Notes: generated by a model from the letters alone, not told the origin. Shown: positions 19,099-27,900, counted from the first letter of the stretch. The stretch is DNA of 34,765 bases from an uncultured Lachnoclostridium sp. (GCA_947178155.1 CAMWXG010000011.1:1-34765); one strand, 5' to 3'. Program-made: numbers and translations.

Positions 19099-19131
19099 AC
19101 TACTGTTTGCCAAGTATAAGTGAACAGTAGT
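19099..19131. other. 9-bp perfect hairpin after adk
   Basis: ACTACTGTT and AACAGTAGT flank a 15-nt loop 26 nt after the adk stop. There is no T-run on either side, so it looks like an mRNA 3'-end or processing structure more than a terminator. Confidence 0.4.
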
Positions 19132-19160
19132 GTATTACATTCTGATACTTAAAAAATAAT

Positions 19161-19368
19161 GTTACTGTTCACTTCGTTACCAGTAACAAGCAGTGCTTTC
19201 AGCACTGAATGCACACATTTTGCCAAAATAAGATTTTCTTTGAAAATAAGATTTTCTCTGAAAATAAGATTTTCTCTGAAAATCATGAAAAATGGCGCTA
19301 CAAAACTCGTACTTTTGGCAAAAATCATGTCAAAAATCCTCGAATTTGGCGTGGGTGTGAAAAGTAAC
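19161..19368. mobile_element. MITE-like 208-bp element with terminal inverted repeats
   Basis: Begins GTTACTGTTCAC and ends GTGTGAAAAGTAAC, giving imperfect terminal inverted repeats (GTTACTNTTCAC). The left end also folds on itself (GTTACT...AGTAAC, 19161-19187). The 8-mer AAAATAAT occurs immediately outside both ends (19153-19160 and 19369-19376), as expected of a target-site duplication, although the DNA is AT-rich. The interior carries an 18-bp triplication and no transposase. Related partial copies lie at 20489, 29647 and 31285. Confidence 0.65.
19225..19278. repeat. Three tandem 18-bp repeats inside the MITE-like element
   Basis: AAAATAAGATTTTCTYTG occurs three times head to tail; copies 2 and 3 are identical and copy 1 differs by one base. 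They create the KIRFSL triple repeat in the falsely extended map ORF. Confidence 0.9.
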
Positions 19369-19395
19369 AAAATAATTACAGAAAGAAGGCATATT

Positions 19396-20160
19396 ATGTC
19401 AGTAACAATCAAGTCAGAAAATGAGATAGAATTAATGCGGGAAGCAGGCAGAATTCTTTCAATCGTGCATGATGAGATGGCAAAGATTATACGTCCGGGT
19501 GTAAGTACAATGGATATTAACCGTAAAGGTGAGGAGGTTATCCGCAGTTATGGATGTATTCCTGCATTCTTAAACTATAATGGATTTCCGGCTTCAATTT
19601 GTGTATCGGTAAATGATGAAGTAGTACATGGTATTCCTGATAAGAAGAGAATACTTAAAGAAGGAGATATAGTAAGTCTTGATGCAGGAGTTGTATATAA
19701 AGGATACAATTCAGATGCTGCCAGAACACATGCTGTAGGTGAGATATCAGAGGAAGATAAAAAACTTATTGAGGTGACAAAACAGAGTTTCTTTGAAGGT
19801 GTCAAAATGGCAAAGGCGGGGAATCATCTTTTTGACATTTCCAAAGCAATTCAGGATTATGCAGAGAGTTTCGGATTTTCAGTAGTACGTGAGATGGTCG
19901 GTCATGGTATTGGCAAAAAGATGCATGAAGAACCTCAGGTGCCTAACTTTAAGCCAATAGGAAGGGGAATGAAGCTTCGTAAAGGCATGACGCTTGCAAT
20001 AGAGCCTATGATTAACAGAGGGGCAAAGGAAATATGGATTTTAGAGGATGGATGGACTTGTGTTACAAGAGATTCACAAAATTCAGCACATTATGAAAAT
20101 ACTGTTCTTATTACAGAGGGAGAGCCTGAATTGTTTTCGTATAATAAGGACTTGGCATAA
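19396..20160 (+). CDS. map: Methionine aminopeptidase type I
   Basis: 254 residues from ATG 19396 (AGAAGG upstream). It removes the initiator methionine from nascent proteins. The metal ligands are all present: D96 and D107 (SLDAGVVYKGYNSDAA), H170 (GHGIG), E203 (IEP) and E234 (YENT). The ORF track extends it 79 codons upstream, but that segment is repeat DNA and is rejected. The family starts close to the chosen Met. Confidence 0.97.
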   Translation: MSVTIKSENEIELMREAGRILSIVHDEMAKIIRPGVSTMDINRKGEEVIRSYGCIPAFLNYNGFPASICVSVNDEVVHGIPDKKRILKEGDIVSLDAGVVYKGYNSDAARTHAVGEISEEDKKLIEVTKQSFFEGVKMAKAGNHLFDISKAIQDYAESFGFSVVREMVGHGIGKKMHEEPQVPNFKPIGRGMKLRKGMTLAIEPMINRGAKEIWILEDGWTCVTRDSQNSAHYENTVLITEGEPELFSYNKDLA

Positions 20161-20209
20161 AGAACTATTAATATAATAGGCATTATTATTAAATGGAGGA
20201 GAATTGATT

Positions 20210-20428
20210 ATGTCGAAAGAAGATGTTATTGAAATTGAAGGTGTTGTAGTTGAAAAACTTCCAAATGCAATGTTTAAAGTTGAGCTTGAAAATGGGCATC
20301 AAGTACTTGCGCATATAAGTGGAAAGCTTCGCAAAAACTTTATCAGAATCCTTCCAGGGGATAAAGTTACTATGGAAATGTCTCCATATGACTTGACAAA
20401 AGGTCGTATTACATGGAGAGATAAGTAA
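20210..20428 (+). CDS. infA: Translation initiation factor IF-1
   Basis: 72 residues, the standard length, beginning [13 protein letters not shown] and ending GRITWRDK, an S1-type OB fold that binds the 30S A site. The ATG at 20210 is 10 nt from GGAGG; the track's TTG two codons earlier is not needed. Confidence 0.97.
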   Translation: MSKEDVIEIEGVVVEKLPNAMFKVELENGHQVLAHISGKLRKNFIRILPGDKVTMEMSPYDLTKGRITWRDK

Positions 20429-20488
20429 GCAACAGGAATTTTAGTTACAATTCATCTGTGCAAGCAAGCTTGAAATATTGGGAATTGA

Positions 20489-20515
20489 GTTACTGTTCAT
20501 ATTGTTACCGGTAAC
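20489..20515. repeat. Short repeat fragment resembling the MITE-like left end
   Basis: This 27-bp segment starts GTTACTGTTCA and ends GTTACCGGTAAC, matching the left-end hairpin of the element at 19161 at most positions. A second, wider pairing ATTGTTAC/GTAACAAT overlaps it. It lies in the infA-rpmJ gap and may fold in the mRNA. Confidence 0.55.
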
Positions 20516-20551
20516 GTGTAACAATATTTATTAAATATTGGAAAAAAGTGC

Positions 20552-20580
20552 TTGCATCATTTTTAATATTGTGATAAACT
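20552..20580 (+). promoter_or_regulatory. Candidate promoter before rpmJ
   Basis: TTGCAT and TAAACT are spaced by 17 nt, with a TGA extended -10 immediately before the -10. The -10 itself is weak. It is 33 nt before the rpmJ start. Confidence 0.4.
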
Positions 20581-20613
20581 ATCAAATGGACTTTATGAAA
20601 GGAGGTTATTGCT

Positions 20614-20727
20614 GTGAAAGTTAGATCTTCAGTAAAACCAATTTGCGAAAAATGTAAGGTCATCAAAAGAAAGGGCAGGATCAGAATAATCTGTGAAAAT
20701 CCAAGACACAAACAGAGACAGGGCTAA
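20614..20727 (+). CDS. rpmJ: 50S ribosomal protein L36, zinc type
   Basis: 37 residues from a GTG start 8 nt after AAAGGAGG; too short for the ORF track. The sequence [14 protein letters not shown], then [13 protein letters not shown], gives the CxxC, C and H zinc ribbon of the C+ form. This is its usual place between infA and rpsM. Confidence 0.96.
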   Translation: MKVRSSVKPICEKCKVIKRKGRIRIICENPRHKQRQG

Positions 20728-20737
20728 TTAGAAACGG

Positions 20738-20764
20738 AAGCCAAAGCGAATAACTTTGGTTTTT
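20738..20764 (+). terminator. Terminator after rpmJ
   Basis: CCAAAG and CTTTGG enclose a 7-nt loop, flanked by AAG and a TTTTT run. It marks a break between the infA-rpmJ part and the alpha operon (rpsM onward). Confidence 0.65.
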
Positions 20765-21150
20765 CTGTTATTATAATAAATCTTGCTTTCTGTGCGTTAT
20801 GATGCATAACTGCGTCATGATATTGTAGATGGAGTGATTAACCATTTCAGCGGCAGATGTGTCTTTTCATCTAAAGCTGGTCCTATCAACGGCAGATTGA
20901 TGACTGCGGCGTAGTACCGACTGTCATTTCGCAGACAGTCTCTCTTTATGCACATGCCAATCCAGAGGAATATACTACTAAAGTGACATATTGGCGGCGT
21001 GTGAGTAGTGGAAAAATGTTCACCTACTCGATTAATTAGAACAAAGTCTATGCAGTAGGATTACAATTTAAAGCGGCTGGCAGTGATCTGTTTCACTGTA
21101 ATCAATTATTAACTATTAAAAAAGAAGATTAATGGAGGTGTAAAGTACAC
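20765..21150 (+). promoter_or_regulatory. Long structured region before rpsM (candidate leader RNA)
   Basis: About 385 nt without a plausible ORF but dense in exact stems: GTTATG/CATAAC (20796-20810), CAGC..AGATG/CATCT..GCTG (20848-20879), ATCAA/TTGAT (20885-20901), GACTGTC/GACAGTC (20919-20940), GAGTAG/CTACTC (21003-21029), and GATTACA/TGTAATC (21059-21103) enclosing CAGTGA/TCACTG. It follows a terminator and precedes rpsM, where the alpha operon of E. coli is regulated by S4. A promoter was not clear; TATAAT at 20772-20777 lacks a good -35. It could equally be a separate non-coding RNA. Confidence 0.55.
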
Positions 21151-21519
21151 ATGGCACGTATTAGTGGTGTAGATTTACCAAGAGAGAAACGTGTTGAGAT
21201 AGGTCTTACCTATATATATGGAATAGGAAGGGCAAGCTCAAACCGTATTTTAGCAGAAGCTAAAGTCAATCCTGACACACGTGTAAAAGACCTTACGGAT
21301 GATGAGGTTTCCCGTATTCGTGATGTTATTGATGCTTCACAGACAGTAGAAGGTGATTTACGCAGGGAGATTGCGTTAAATATTAAGAGACTTCAGGAAA
21401 TAGGCTGTTATAGAGGTATACGTCATAGGAAAGGGCTTCCGGTAAGAGGTCAGAAGACTAAGACAAATGCAAGAACCCGTAAAGGGCCAAAGCGTACTGT
21501 CGCAAATAAGAAGAAATAA
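21151..21519 (+). CDS. rpsM: 30S ribosomal protein S13
   Basis: 122 residues. [26 protein letters not shown] and the basic tail [16 protein letters not shown] are typical. S13 bridges 30S head and 50S and contacts P-site tRNA. First gene of the alpha operon, with TGGAGGTG 14 nt upstream. Confidence 0.98.
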   Translation: MARISGVDLPREKRVEIGLTYIYGIGRASSNRILAEAKVNPDTRVKDLTDDEVSRIRDVIDASQTVEGDLRREIALNIKRLQEIGCYRGIRHRKGLPVRGQKTKTNARTRKGPKRTVANKKK

Positions 21520-21553
21520 TAAGTATGTACAAATCTAATAGGAGGGTTTGACA

Positions 21554-21949
21554 ATGGCTAAACAGGTAACAAAAAAGGCAGGTAAGAAGCGTGTCAAGAA
21601 AAACGTCGGACATGGACAGGCACACATTCAGTCTTCCTTCAATAATACAATCGTTACACTTACAGATGCTGAGGGAAATGCAATTTCATGGGCTAGTGCA
21701 GGTGGATTAGGTTTTAGAGGTTCAAAGAAGTCTACTCCATATGCAGCGCAGATGGCAGCAGAAACAGCAGCAAAGGCAGCATTACCACATGGATTGACTT
21801 CCGTAGATGTTATGGTTAAGGGACCTGGTTCAGGACGTGAAGCAGCAATCCGAGCATTACAGGCATGTGGAATTGATGTTACAAGCATCAGAGATGTGAC
21901 ACCTGTACCACACAATGGCTGCAGACCGCCAAAGCGTCGTAGGGTATAA
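21554..21949 (+). CDS. rpsK: 30S ribosomal protein S11
   Basis: 131 residues from ATG 21554; the track's TTG two codons earlier is closer to the GGAGGG site and unlikely. Contains [20 protein letters not shown] and the C-terminal [18 protein letters not shown]. It forms the 30S platform near the Shine-Dalgarno helix. Confidence 0.98.
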   Translation: MAKQVTKKAGKKRVKKNVGHGQAHIQSSFNNTIVTLTDAEGNAISWASAGGLGFRGSKKSTPYAAQMAAETAAKAALPHGLTSVDVMVKGPGSGREAAIRALQACGIDVTSIRDVTPVPHNGCRPPKRRRV

Positions 21950-22007
21950 TTATTTACAGAGACATGAAAATAGAGGATTGTGTATTAATATTAGGAGGAA
22001 ATATAAA

Positions 22008-22601
22008 ATGGCAAGAGATATGACGCCAGTACTCAAAAGATGCAGAAGTCTTGGCATTGATCCTACATTTATGGGACTTGATAAAAAATCAAATAGAAAT
22101 GCAAGAGCGGGCAGAAAGCAGAGTGAGTACGGTCTTCAGTTAAAAGAAAAGCAGAAGGCAAAGTTTATCTATGGAGTTTTAGAGAAACCATTTAGAAATA
22201 ATTTTGCAAGGGCACAGAAGTTAAAGTATGGTACAACAGGTGAGAACCTTATGATTATACTTGAGCTTCGTCTTGATAATGTACTTTTCAGAATGGGATA
22301 TGGACGTACAAGAAAGGAAGCAAGACAGATTGTTGACCATAAGCATGTACTTGTAAATGGAAAGTGTGTAAATATTCCTTCATATGAGGTTAAGCCAGGT
22401 GACATTATAGAAATTAAAGAGAAATTTAAAAGTGCACAAAGGTACAAAGATATTCTTGAAGTTACAGATGGAAGAATAGTTCCAGAATGGCTTGAAGTTG
22501 ATCATGAAAAACTTTCTGGTGTTGTTAAAGAAATCCCAACAAGAGAACAGATAGATGTTCCTGTTAATGAAGTGCTTATCGTCGAGTTATATTCTAAGTA
22601 A
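22008..22601 (+). CDS. rpsD: 30S ribosomal protein S4
   Basis: 197 residues from ATG 22008 after AGGAGGAAA. The track ORF begins 31 codons earlier inside the end of rpsK and is wrong. MARDMTPVLKRCRSLGI, KAKFIYGVLEKPF and the S4 RNA-binding domain (RLDNVLFRMGYGRTRKEARQ) are seen. S4 nucleates 30S assembly, and in several bacteria S4 represses its own operon. The N-terminal cysteine zinc cluster of some S4 proteins is absent. Confidence 0.97.
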   Translation: MARDMTPVLKRCRSLGIDPTFMGLDKKSNRNARAGRKQSEYGLQLKEKQKAKFIYGVLEKPFRNNFARAQKLKYGTTGENLMIILELRLDNVLFRMGYGRTRKEARQIVDHKHVLVNGKCVNIPSYEVKPGDIIEIKEKFKSAQRYKDILEVTDGRIVPEWLEVDHEKLSGVVKEIPTREQIDVPVNEVLIVELYSK

Positions 22602-22650
22602 TATTAACCTGTGAGTATGTAAGCATAACACCCAAAAGGAGGTACTTGGA

Positions 22651-23613
22651 GTGCTTGATTTTAAAGAACCAAATATTGAGATTGCAGAAATTTCAGAAGA
22701 TAAAAGATATGGACGTTTTGTTGTCGAACCTCTTGAAAGAGGCTATGGTACGACTTTGGGTAATTCCCTGAGAAGAATTATGCTTTCATCATTACCGGGT
22801 ACGGCTGTCAGTCACATAAAGATTGATGGTGTAGTTCATGAGTTTGCAGCAATTCCGGGTGTCAAGGAAGATGTTACTGAGATTATTATGAATATCAAAA
22901 GTTTGGCTATTAAGAATAACAGCGAATTTGACGAAGTAAAGACTGCTTATATAGAAGCTTCTGGTGAGGGAGTAGTTACAGCAGCAGATATTCAGGTGGA
23001 CTCAGATATTGAGATTATGAATCCGGAACAGGTTATTGCTACATTAAGTGGTGGATCTGATTGTAAGCTGTATATTGAGATGACAATTGTTAATAATCGT
23101 GGTTATGTAAGTTCTGAAAAAAATAAGAGAGAAGACTTACCTATTAATGTAATTGCAATTGATTCAATCTTTACACCGGTAGAGAGGGTGAACATCAAGA
23201 TTGAAAATACTCGTGTTGGTCAGATTACTGATTATGATAAGTTGACATTGGATGTATATACAAATGGTACAATAGAGCCAAGTGATGCAGTAAGTCTTGC
23301 TGCAAAGGTTTTAAGCGACCATTTAAAATCCTTTATTAATCTTTCAGATAAGACTTCCAGCATACCTGTAATGGCTGAAAAGGAAGAAAGTGATAAGGAC
23401 AAAGTTCTTGAAATGAATATTGATGAGCTTGAGCTTTCAGTAAGGTCTTATAACTGTCTTAAGAGAGCAGGCATCAATACTGTTGAAGAACTTTGCAATC
23501 GTACATCTGAAGATATGATGAAGGTAAGAAACTTAGGACGCAAGTCTTTAGAAGAAGTTTTGGCTAAGTTAAAGGAATTAGGACTTTCGCTTAACTTAGG
23601 TGACGATAATTAG
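22651..23613 (+). CDS. rpoA: DNA-directed RNA polymerase subunit alpha
   Basis: 320 residues from a GTG start after AAAAGGAGG. The N-terminal domain (about 1-230) dimerises and assembles beta and beta'; [22 protein letters not shown] is the signature. A short linker leads to the C-terminal domain (about 250-315), with [18 protein letters not shown] and [11 protein letters not shown], which binds UP elements and activators. Confidence 0.98.
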   Translation: MLDFKEPNIEIAEISEDKRYGRFVVEPLERGYGTTLGNSLRRIMLSSLPGTAVSHIKIDGVVHEFAAIPGVKEDVTEIIMNIKSLAIKNNSEFDEVKTAYIEASGEGVVTAADIQVDSDIEIMNPEQVIATLSGGSDCKLYIEMTIVNNRGYVSSEKNKREDLPINVIAIDSIFTPVERVNIKIENTRVGQITDYDKLTLDVYTNGTIEPSDAVSLAAKVLSDHLKSFINLSDKTSSIPVMAEKEESDKDKVLEMNIDELELSVRSYNCLKRAGINTVEELCNRTSEDMMKVRNLGRKSLEEVLAKLKELGLSLNLGDDN

Positions 23614-23624
23614 GAGGTAAGCAG

Positions 23625-24167
23625 ATGGCAGGCTATAGAAAACTTGGAAGGACTTCCAGCCAGAGGAAAGCATTGCTTCGCAATCAGGTTACAGACTTGC
23701 TTTATTATGGCAAGATTATTACAACTGAGGCGAAAGCAAAGGAAATCCGCAGAATTGCAGAAAAAATTATTGCTATGGGTATTAGAGAGTGCAATAATTA
23801 TGATATGGTTACAGTAACTGCTAAGGTTGCACGTAAAGATGCAGATGGTAAGAGAGTTAAAGAAGTTAAAGATGGCAAGAAGGTTACAATATATGATGAA
23901 GTAGAAAAAGAGATTAAGAAAGACCAGCCTTCAAGACTTCATGCAAGAAGACAGATGCAGAAAACTCTCTATAAGGTAAAAGTAGTTCCGAAGGAAGTTA
24001 GCGGGCGCAAGAGAAATACTAAGACGGTAGATGTAGCTGCAAAAGTTTTAGACGAGTTAGGACCAAAGTATGCTGAGCGCAATGGCAACGGTGGTTATAC
24101 ACGTATTGTTAAGATTGGACAGCGTAAGGGTGATGCTGCAATGCAGGTACTTATTGAATTAGTATAA
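23625..24167 (+). CDS. rplQ: 50S ribosomal protein L17 with internal insertion
   Basis: 180 residues against the usual 115-130. The conserved ends are intact (YRKLGRTSSQRKALLRNQ at the start; PKYAERNGNGGYTRIVK and DAAMQVLIELV at the end). A charged insertion of roughly 45-50 residues, about residues 50-100, lies between the first helix block and the LHARRQ motif. It is Lys/Asp/Val rich (DADGKRVKEVKDGKK). L17 sits near the tunnel exit, so the extra loop may be solvent exposed. Last gene of the cluster, followed by a terminator. Confidence 0.95.
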   Translation: MAGYRKLGRTSSQRKALLRNQVTDLLYYGKIITTEAKAKEIRRIAEKIIAMGIRECNNYDMVTVTAKVARKDADGKRVKEVKDGKKVTIYDEVEKEIKKDQPSRLHARRQMQKTLYKVKVVPKEVSGRKRNTKTVDVAAKVLDELGPKYAERNGNGGYTRIVKIGQRKGDAAMQVLIELV

Positions 24168-24196
24168 TTGTGTAACTAAGTTTTTTGACAACATTT

Positions 24197-24226
24197 AGGC
24201 TATCACATTTTTTGTGGTAGCCTTTA
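24197..24226 (+). terminator. Terminator after rplQ
   Basis: AGGCTATCACA and TGTGGTAGCCT pair over 11 bp with one G-T pair; the 5-nt loop is all T and TTTAT follows. It ends the ribosomal supercluster, 23 nt before ecfA1. Confidence 0.85.
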
Positions 24227-24248
24227 TGTATTAATATGAGGGATTAGT

Positions 24249-25109
24249 ATGAAACCATTTATAATAGCGAAGGATTTAGTGCATGAGTATTCAAGGCGTG
24301 ATGAAGATGGAAATGTTACTGATATTAAGAGGGCTCTGGATGGTATTGATATGGAAGTTTCTGCAGGAGATTTTATTGCAGTGCTGGGTGCAAATGGTTC
24401 AGGTAAATCTACATTTGCAAAGCATCTTAACGCTCTTCTCACTCCCACAGAGGGTACTCTTTTAGTAGATGGCATGGATACTTCTGACCACGATAATGAT
24501 TTGGATGTGCGATGTGTTGCGGGAATGGTTTTTCAGAATCCTGACAACCAGATTATTTCAAATGTAGTAGAAGAGGATGTTGGCTTTGGTCCTGAGAATA
24601 TGGGAGTTCCGACAGAAAAGATATGGGAACGCGTTGAGGAAAGTTTAAAGAATGTTGGAATGTACAAATATAGAAAGATGTCTCCGAATCATCTTTCAGG
24701 AGGTCAAAAACAGCGTGTAGCAATAGCAGGAGTAATGGCAATGAGACCAAAGTGTATAATACTTGATGAACCAACAGCTATGCTGGACCCCGTAGGACGA
24801 AGAGCAGTAATAGACACTGTGACAGAACTTAACAAGAAAGAGAACATTACAGTAATACTTATAACTCATTATATGGAAGAAGTTACAGGTGCAGATTATG
24901 TATTTGTAATGAATGATGGCAAAGTGAGTATGCAAGGGACACCAAGACAGATATTTGCAAGAAGTGAGGAACTTAAGGAATATAGGCTGACAATTCCTGA
25001 AGTGACAAAGATAGCATTGCATCTTAGGAAAATGGGCATAGAGCTTCCAAAGGATATATTAAATGAAGAAGAGCTTGTAAAGGCTTTGATAGAGCTTAAA
25101 AATTTTTGA
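24249..25109 (+). CDS. ecfA1: ECF transporter ATPase A1
   Basis: 286 residues. Walker A GANGSGKST is at 47-55, the Q-loop at FQNPDNQ, ABC signature LSGGQKQR near 149 and Walker B CIILDEP. With EcfA2 and EcfT it forms the shared energy module that powers import of vitamins or metal ions through interchangeable S components, none of which is encoded here. GAGGG lies 9 nt before the start. The start falls just after the rplQ terminator. Confidence 0.95.
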   Translation: MKPFIIAKDLVHEYSRRDEDGNVTDIKRALDGIDMEVSAGDFIAVLGANGSGKSTFAKHLNALLTPTEGTLLVDGMDTSDHDNDLDVRCVAGMVFQNPDNQIISNVVEEDVGFGPENMGVPTEKIWERVEESLKNVGMYKYRKMSPNHLSGGQKQRVAIAGVMAMRPKCIILDEPTAMLDPVGRRAVIDTVTELNKKENITVILITHYMEEVTGADYVFVMNDGKVSMQGTPRQIFARSEELKEYRLTIPEVTKIALHLRKMGIELPKDILNEEELVKALIELKNF

Positions 25110-25133
25110 CAAAAACAGCACAGGAGGATTATC

Positions 25134-25991
25134 ATGTCGATTATAATGCAGTTGGAAAATGTCAGTTATATATATGGTATTGGAAGCGGTCATGAGAAAC
25201 AGGCATTAAAAAATATTAATCTTAAGATAAATGCTGGAGAGTTTATAGGTCTTGTCGGACATACTGGTTCAGGTAAATCTACTCTTGCTCAACTTTTAAA
25301 TGGTCTTGAGCACGCTACAACAGGAGAAATATATTATGATGGAAGGAATATTTATGATAAAGATTATGATATGAAAAGTCTCCGTGGAAATGTAGGACTT
25401 GTTTTTCAATATCCAGAACATCAGCTGTTTGAAGCTACAGTTGAAGAAGATGTGCAGTTTGGACCACGTAATTTAGGACTGCCACTGCTTGAGGTAGAGC
25501 TGCGTTCGTATAATGCGCTAAAAATGGTTGGAATTAGTGATGATTTAATAGATGTTTCGCCCTTTGTACTATCAGGTGGGCAGAAAAGACGTGTAGCTAT
25601 AGCAGGAGTTCTTGCAATGCAGCCAAAGCTGCTTGTACTTGATGAGCCTATGGCAGGACTTGATCCAACAGGAAGAGAAGAAATATTGAATATTCTAAGG
25701 AATTTACGTGATAAGCAGAAAATAACTATAATACTTATATCACACAGTATGGAGGATATAGCTGAATATGCTGATAGAGTTATTGTTATGAATAAAGGTG
25801 AGGTAGTGCTTGAGGGTGAACCTAAAAAAATATTTCAATTTGAGGAAGAATTAGAAAAAATTGGTCTTGGAGTTCCACAATCTACAAAGGTTATACACAG
25901 GCTTAGAAAAATGGGAGCAGATATACCATATAGCTGTATAACAGCAGAGGAAAGTGCAGGAGCTATTTATAAATGGCTACAGCGTGTGTGA
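25134..25991 (+). CDS. ecfA2: ECF transporter ATPase A2
   Basis: 285 residues, paralogous to EcfA1. Walker A GHTGSGKST (42-50), FQYPEHQLFE, signature LSGGQKRR and Walker B LLVLDEPMAGLDP. Gene order A1-A2-T matches the standard clostridial ECF operon. AGGAGGATTATC precedes the ATG. Confidence 0.95.
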   Translation: MSIIMQLENVSYIYGIGSGHEKQALKNINLKINAGEFIGLVGHTGSGKSTLAQLLNGLEHATTGEIYYDGRNIYDKDYDMKSLRGNVGLVFQYPEHQLFEATVEEDVQFGPRNLGLPLLEVELRSYNALKMVGISDDLIDVSPFVLSGGQKRRVAIAGVLAMQPKLLVLDEPMAGLDPTGREEILNILRNLRDKQKITIILISHSMEDIAEYADRVIVMNKGEVVLEGEPKKIFQFEEELEKIGLGVPQSTKVIHRLRKMGADIPYSCITAEESAGAIYKWLQRV

Positions 25992-26147
25992 AAATTAATT
26001 ATTACAATCATTAATAAATTATGGACAAGTTTCTTAACAGAAGTTTTTCTTTTAAATGAGTGAGTATGGGATTGATACATTGATAGATACTATTAAAGGA
26101 TTTCTATGTTTATAGTAGTGTTATCATTGATAGAATTGGAGATTAAT

Positions 26148-26957
26148 ATGATACGTGACATAACAATAGGACAGTATTATCAAACAGAATCCGTTATACA
26201 CAAATTGGATTCCAGAGTAAAAATAATTGCAACCCTCGTTTATATTATTTCGCTTTTTTGTTTTAATAATTTTAGTGGGTACATATTGGCTGCATTGTTT
26301 TTTTTATGCATTGTAAAGCTTTCAAAAGTGCCATTTAAATTTATTGTAAAAGGGCTTAAACCAATTATGTTTATGCTGATATTTACTGCGGCACTAAATC
26401 TTTTGTGGACGCCGGGAGAGCATATACTATTTGAAGCAGGAGTCATTGTAATTACTCTTGAAGGAATTAAAAAGATGGCATTTATGGCACTGAGGCTTAT
26501 ATTCCTTATAATAGGTTCATCTCTTATGACACTTACCACAACACCTAATCAGCTTACTGATGCAATAGAGCATCTTTTAAGACTATTAAACTATATAAAA
26601 GTACCTGTACATGAAGTAGCAATGATGATGTCAATAGCACTTCGTTTTATTCCTATTCTGATAGAAGAGACAGATAAAATAATGAAAGCACAGCTTGCCA
26701 GGGGTGCAGATTTTGAATCAGGAAATATAATTCACAGAATAAAGAGTATGATACCAATATTAATACCGCTTTTTGTATCAGCTGCAAGACGTGCAAATGA
26801 TCTTGCACTTGCAATGGATTCAAGATGTTATCATGGAGGCAGGGGAAGGACTAAAATGAAACCGCTTAAGTACAAATCATGTGATTTTATTGCTTATTTT
26901 ATACTTTTATGTTATATAGTACTTTTAATAATTATAAGAAAGTTTGTGCCATTTTAA
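26148..26957 (+). CDS. ecfT: ECF transporter membrane subunit EcfT
   Basis: 269 residues from ATG 26148 (TTGGAGATTAAT upstream); the track start at 26106 adds 14 codons without a ribosome binding site. Hydrophobic segments fill about residues 25-120 and the last 25 residues. The coupling helices that contact the ATPases carry ARG (AQLARGADF) and a variant second motif, SRCYHGG. The 156-nt gap after ecfA2 holds no clear terminator. Confidence 0.94.
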   Translation: MIRDITIGQYYQTESVIHKLDSRVKIIATLVYIISLFCFNNFSGYILAALFFLCIVKLSKVPFKFIVKGLKPIMFMLIFTAALNLLWTPGEHILFEAGVIVITLEGIKKMAFMALRLIFLIIGSSLMTLTTTPNQLTDAIEHLLRLLNYIKVPVHEVAMMMSIALRFIPILIEETDKIMKAQLARGADFESGNIIHRIKSMIPILIPLFVSAARRANDLALAMDSRCYHGGRGRTKMKPLKYKSCDFIAYFILLCYIVLLIIIRKFVPF

Positions 26958-26988
26958 TAGAATTATTTATGAAGGAGACCAGTATTAA

Positions 26989-27723
26989 TTGAAAAGAATT
27001 AAGTTGATAGTTGCATATGATGGAACAAATTATCATGGATGGCAGGTTCAGTTAGGCAAGGCTACAATAGAAGGAGAGCTAAATAAAGCAATTTCATCAC
27101 TGACTAAAGAGGATATAAAAGTTATAGGGGCAAGCCGTACTGATGCAGGAGTGCATGCACTTGGCAATGTAGCAGTATTTGACACAGAGTCACAAATACC
27201 TGCTGAGAAGTTTTCATACGCACTTAATCAAAGGCTTCCAAAAGATATAGTTATACAAAAATCAGATGAAGTATCATTGAATTTTCATCCACGTCATTGT
27301 AACTGCAGTAAAACATATGAGTATACTATATTAAACAGAACATTTCCTTTGCCAGAGTATCGCAATACTGCATATTTTTATTATGGAAAGCTTGATATAG
27401 AAAAAATGAGGACTGCAGGAAGAGCATTTGTTGGAGAACACGATTTTAAAGGTTTTTGTTCAGCAGGTGCACAAGTGCAGACAACCATTAGAATTATTTA
27501 CAGCCTTGAAGTTATAAAAGAAGGTGAACTCATAAAAATTAGAGTTAATGGAAATGGCTTTCTTTATAATATGGTGAGGATAATTGCAGGAACGCTTATA
27601 GAAGTTGGCAGGGACAGAATTGCGCCAGATGATATAGCAGGGATAATATCCTCATGTGATCGGTCTAAGGCAGGGGCTACAGCTCCGGCGGAAGGGTTAA
27701 AACTTATGGTAATTGAGTATTGA
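26989..27723 (+). CDS. truA: tRNA pseudouridine(38-40) synthase TruA
   Basis: 244 residues from a TTG start spaced 8 nt after GAAGGAG. Catalytic Asp52 is in GASRTDAGVHALG; YDGTNYHGWQ and NGNGFLYNMVRIIAGTL are the other family blocks. It isomerises uridines in the anticodon stem-loop of many tRNAs. Its stop codon lies within the -35 of the downstream tRNA-Leu promoter. Confidence 0.97.
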   Translation: MKRIKLIVAYDGTNYHGWQVQLGKATIEGELNKAISSLTKEDIKVIGASRTDAGVHALGNVAVFDTESQIPAEKFSYALNQRLPKDIVIQKSDEVSLNFHPRHCNCSKTYEYTILNRTFPLPEYRNTAYFYYGKLDIEKMRTAGRAFVGEHDFKGFCSAGAQVQTTIRIIYSLEVIKEGELIKIRVNGNGFLYNMVRIIAGTLIEVGRDRIAPDDIAGIISSCDRSKAGATAPAEGLKLMVIEY

Positions 27724-27748
27724 CATTAATGTACTTTGATGGTAATAT
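27720..27748 (+). promoter_or_regulatory. Promoter of tRNA-Leu(TAG)
   Basis: TTGACA, 17-nt spacer, TAATAT. The TGA of the -35 is also the truA stop codon. The predicted transcript starts about 30 nt before the mature tRNA. Confidence 0.75.
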
Positions 27749-27785
27749 TATACAGGTCGTGTTTAAGTAATCGACTATTAAGAAT

Positions 27786-27868
27786 GCGGAATTGTCGGAA
27801 TTGGCAGACGAGCGAGATTTAGGTTCTCGTGCCCTAGCGGCGTGTGGGTTCAAGTCCCACATTCCGCA
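27786..27868 (+). tRNA. tRNA-Leu, anticodon TAG
   Basis: 83 nt. Acceptor GCGGAAT pairs with ATTCCGC, plus discriminator A. The anticodon arm CGAGA-TTTAGGT-TCTCG gives TAG. A long variable arm (class II) and a GTGGGTTCAAGTCCCAC T-arm are present. The 3' CCA is not encoded. Confidence 0.96.
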
Positions 27869-27900
27869 TTTTATTTTTTAATAGAATTTTCAAACACGCT

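Noticed and set aside
24553-25022. Antisense ORFs in ecfA1
   Set aside because: Shadows of a clear ABC ATPase gene.
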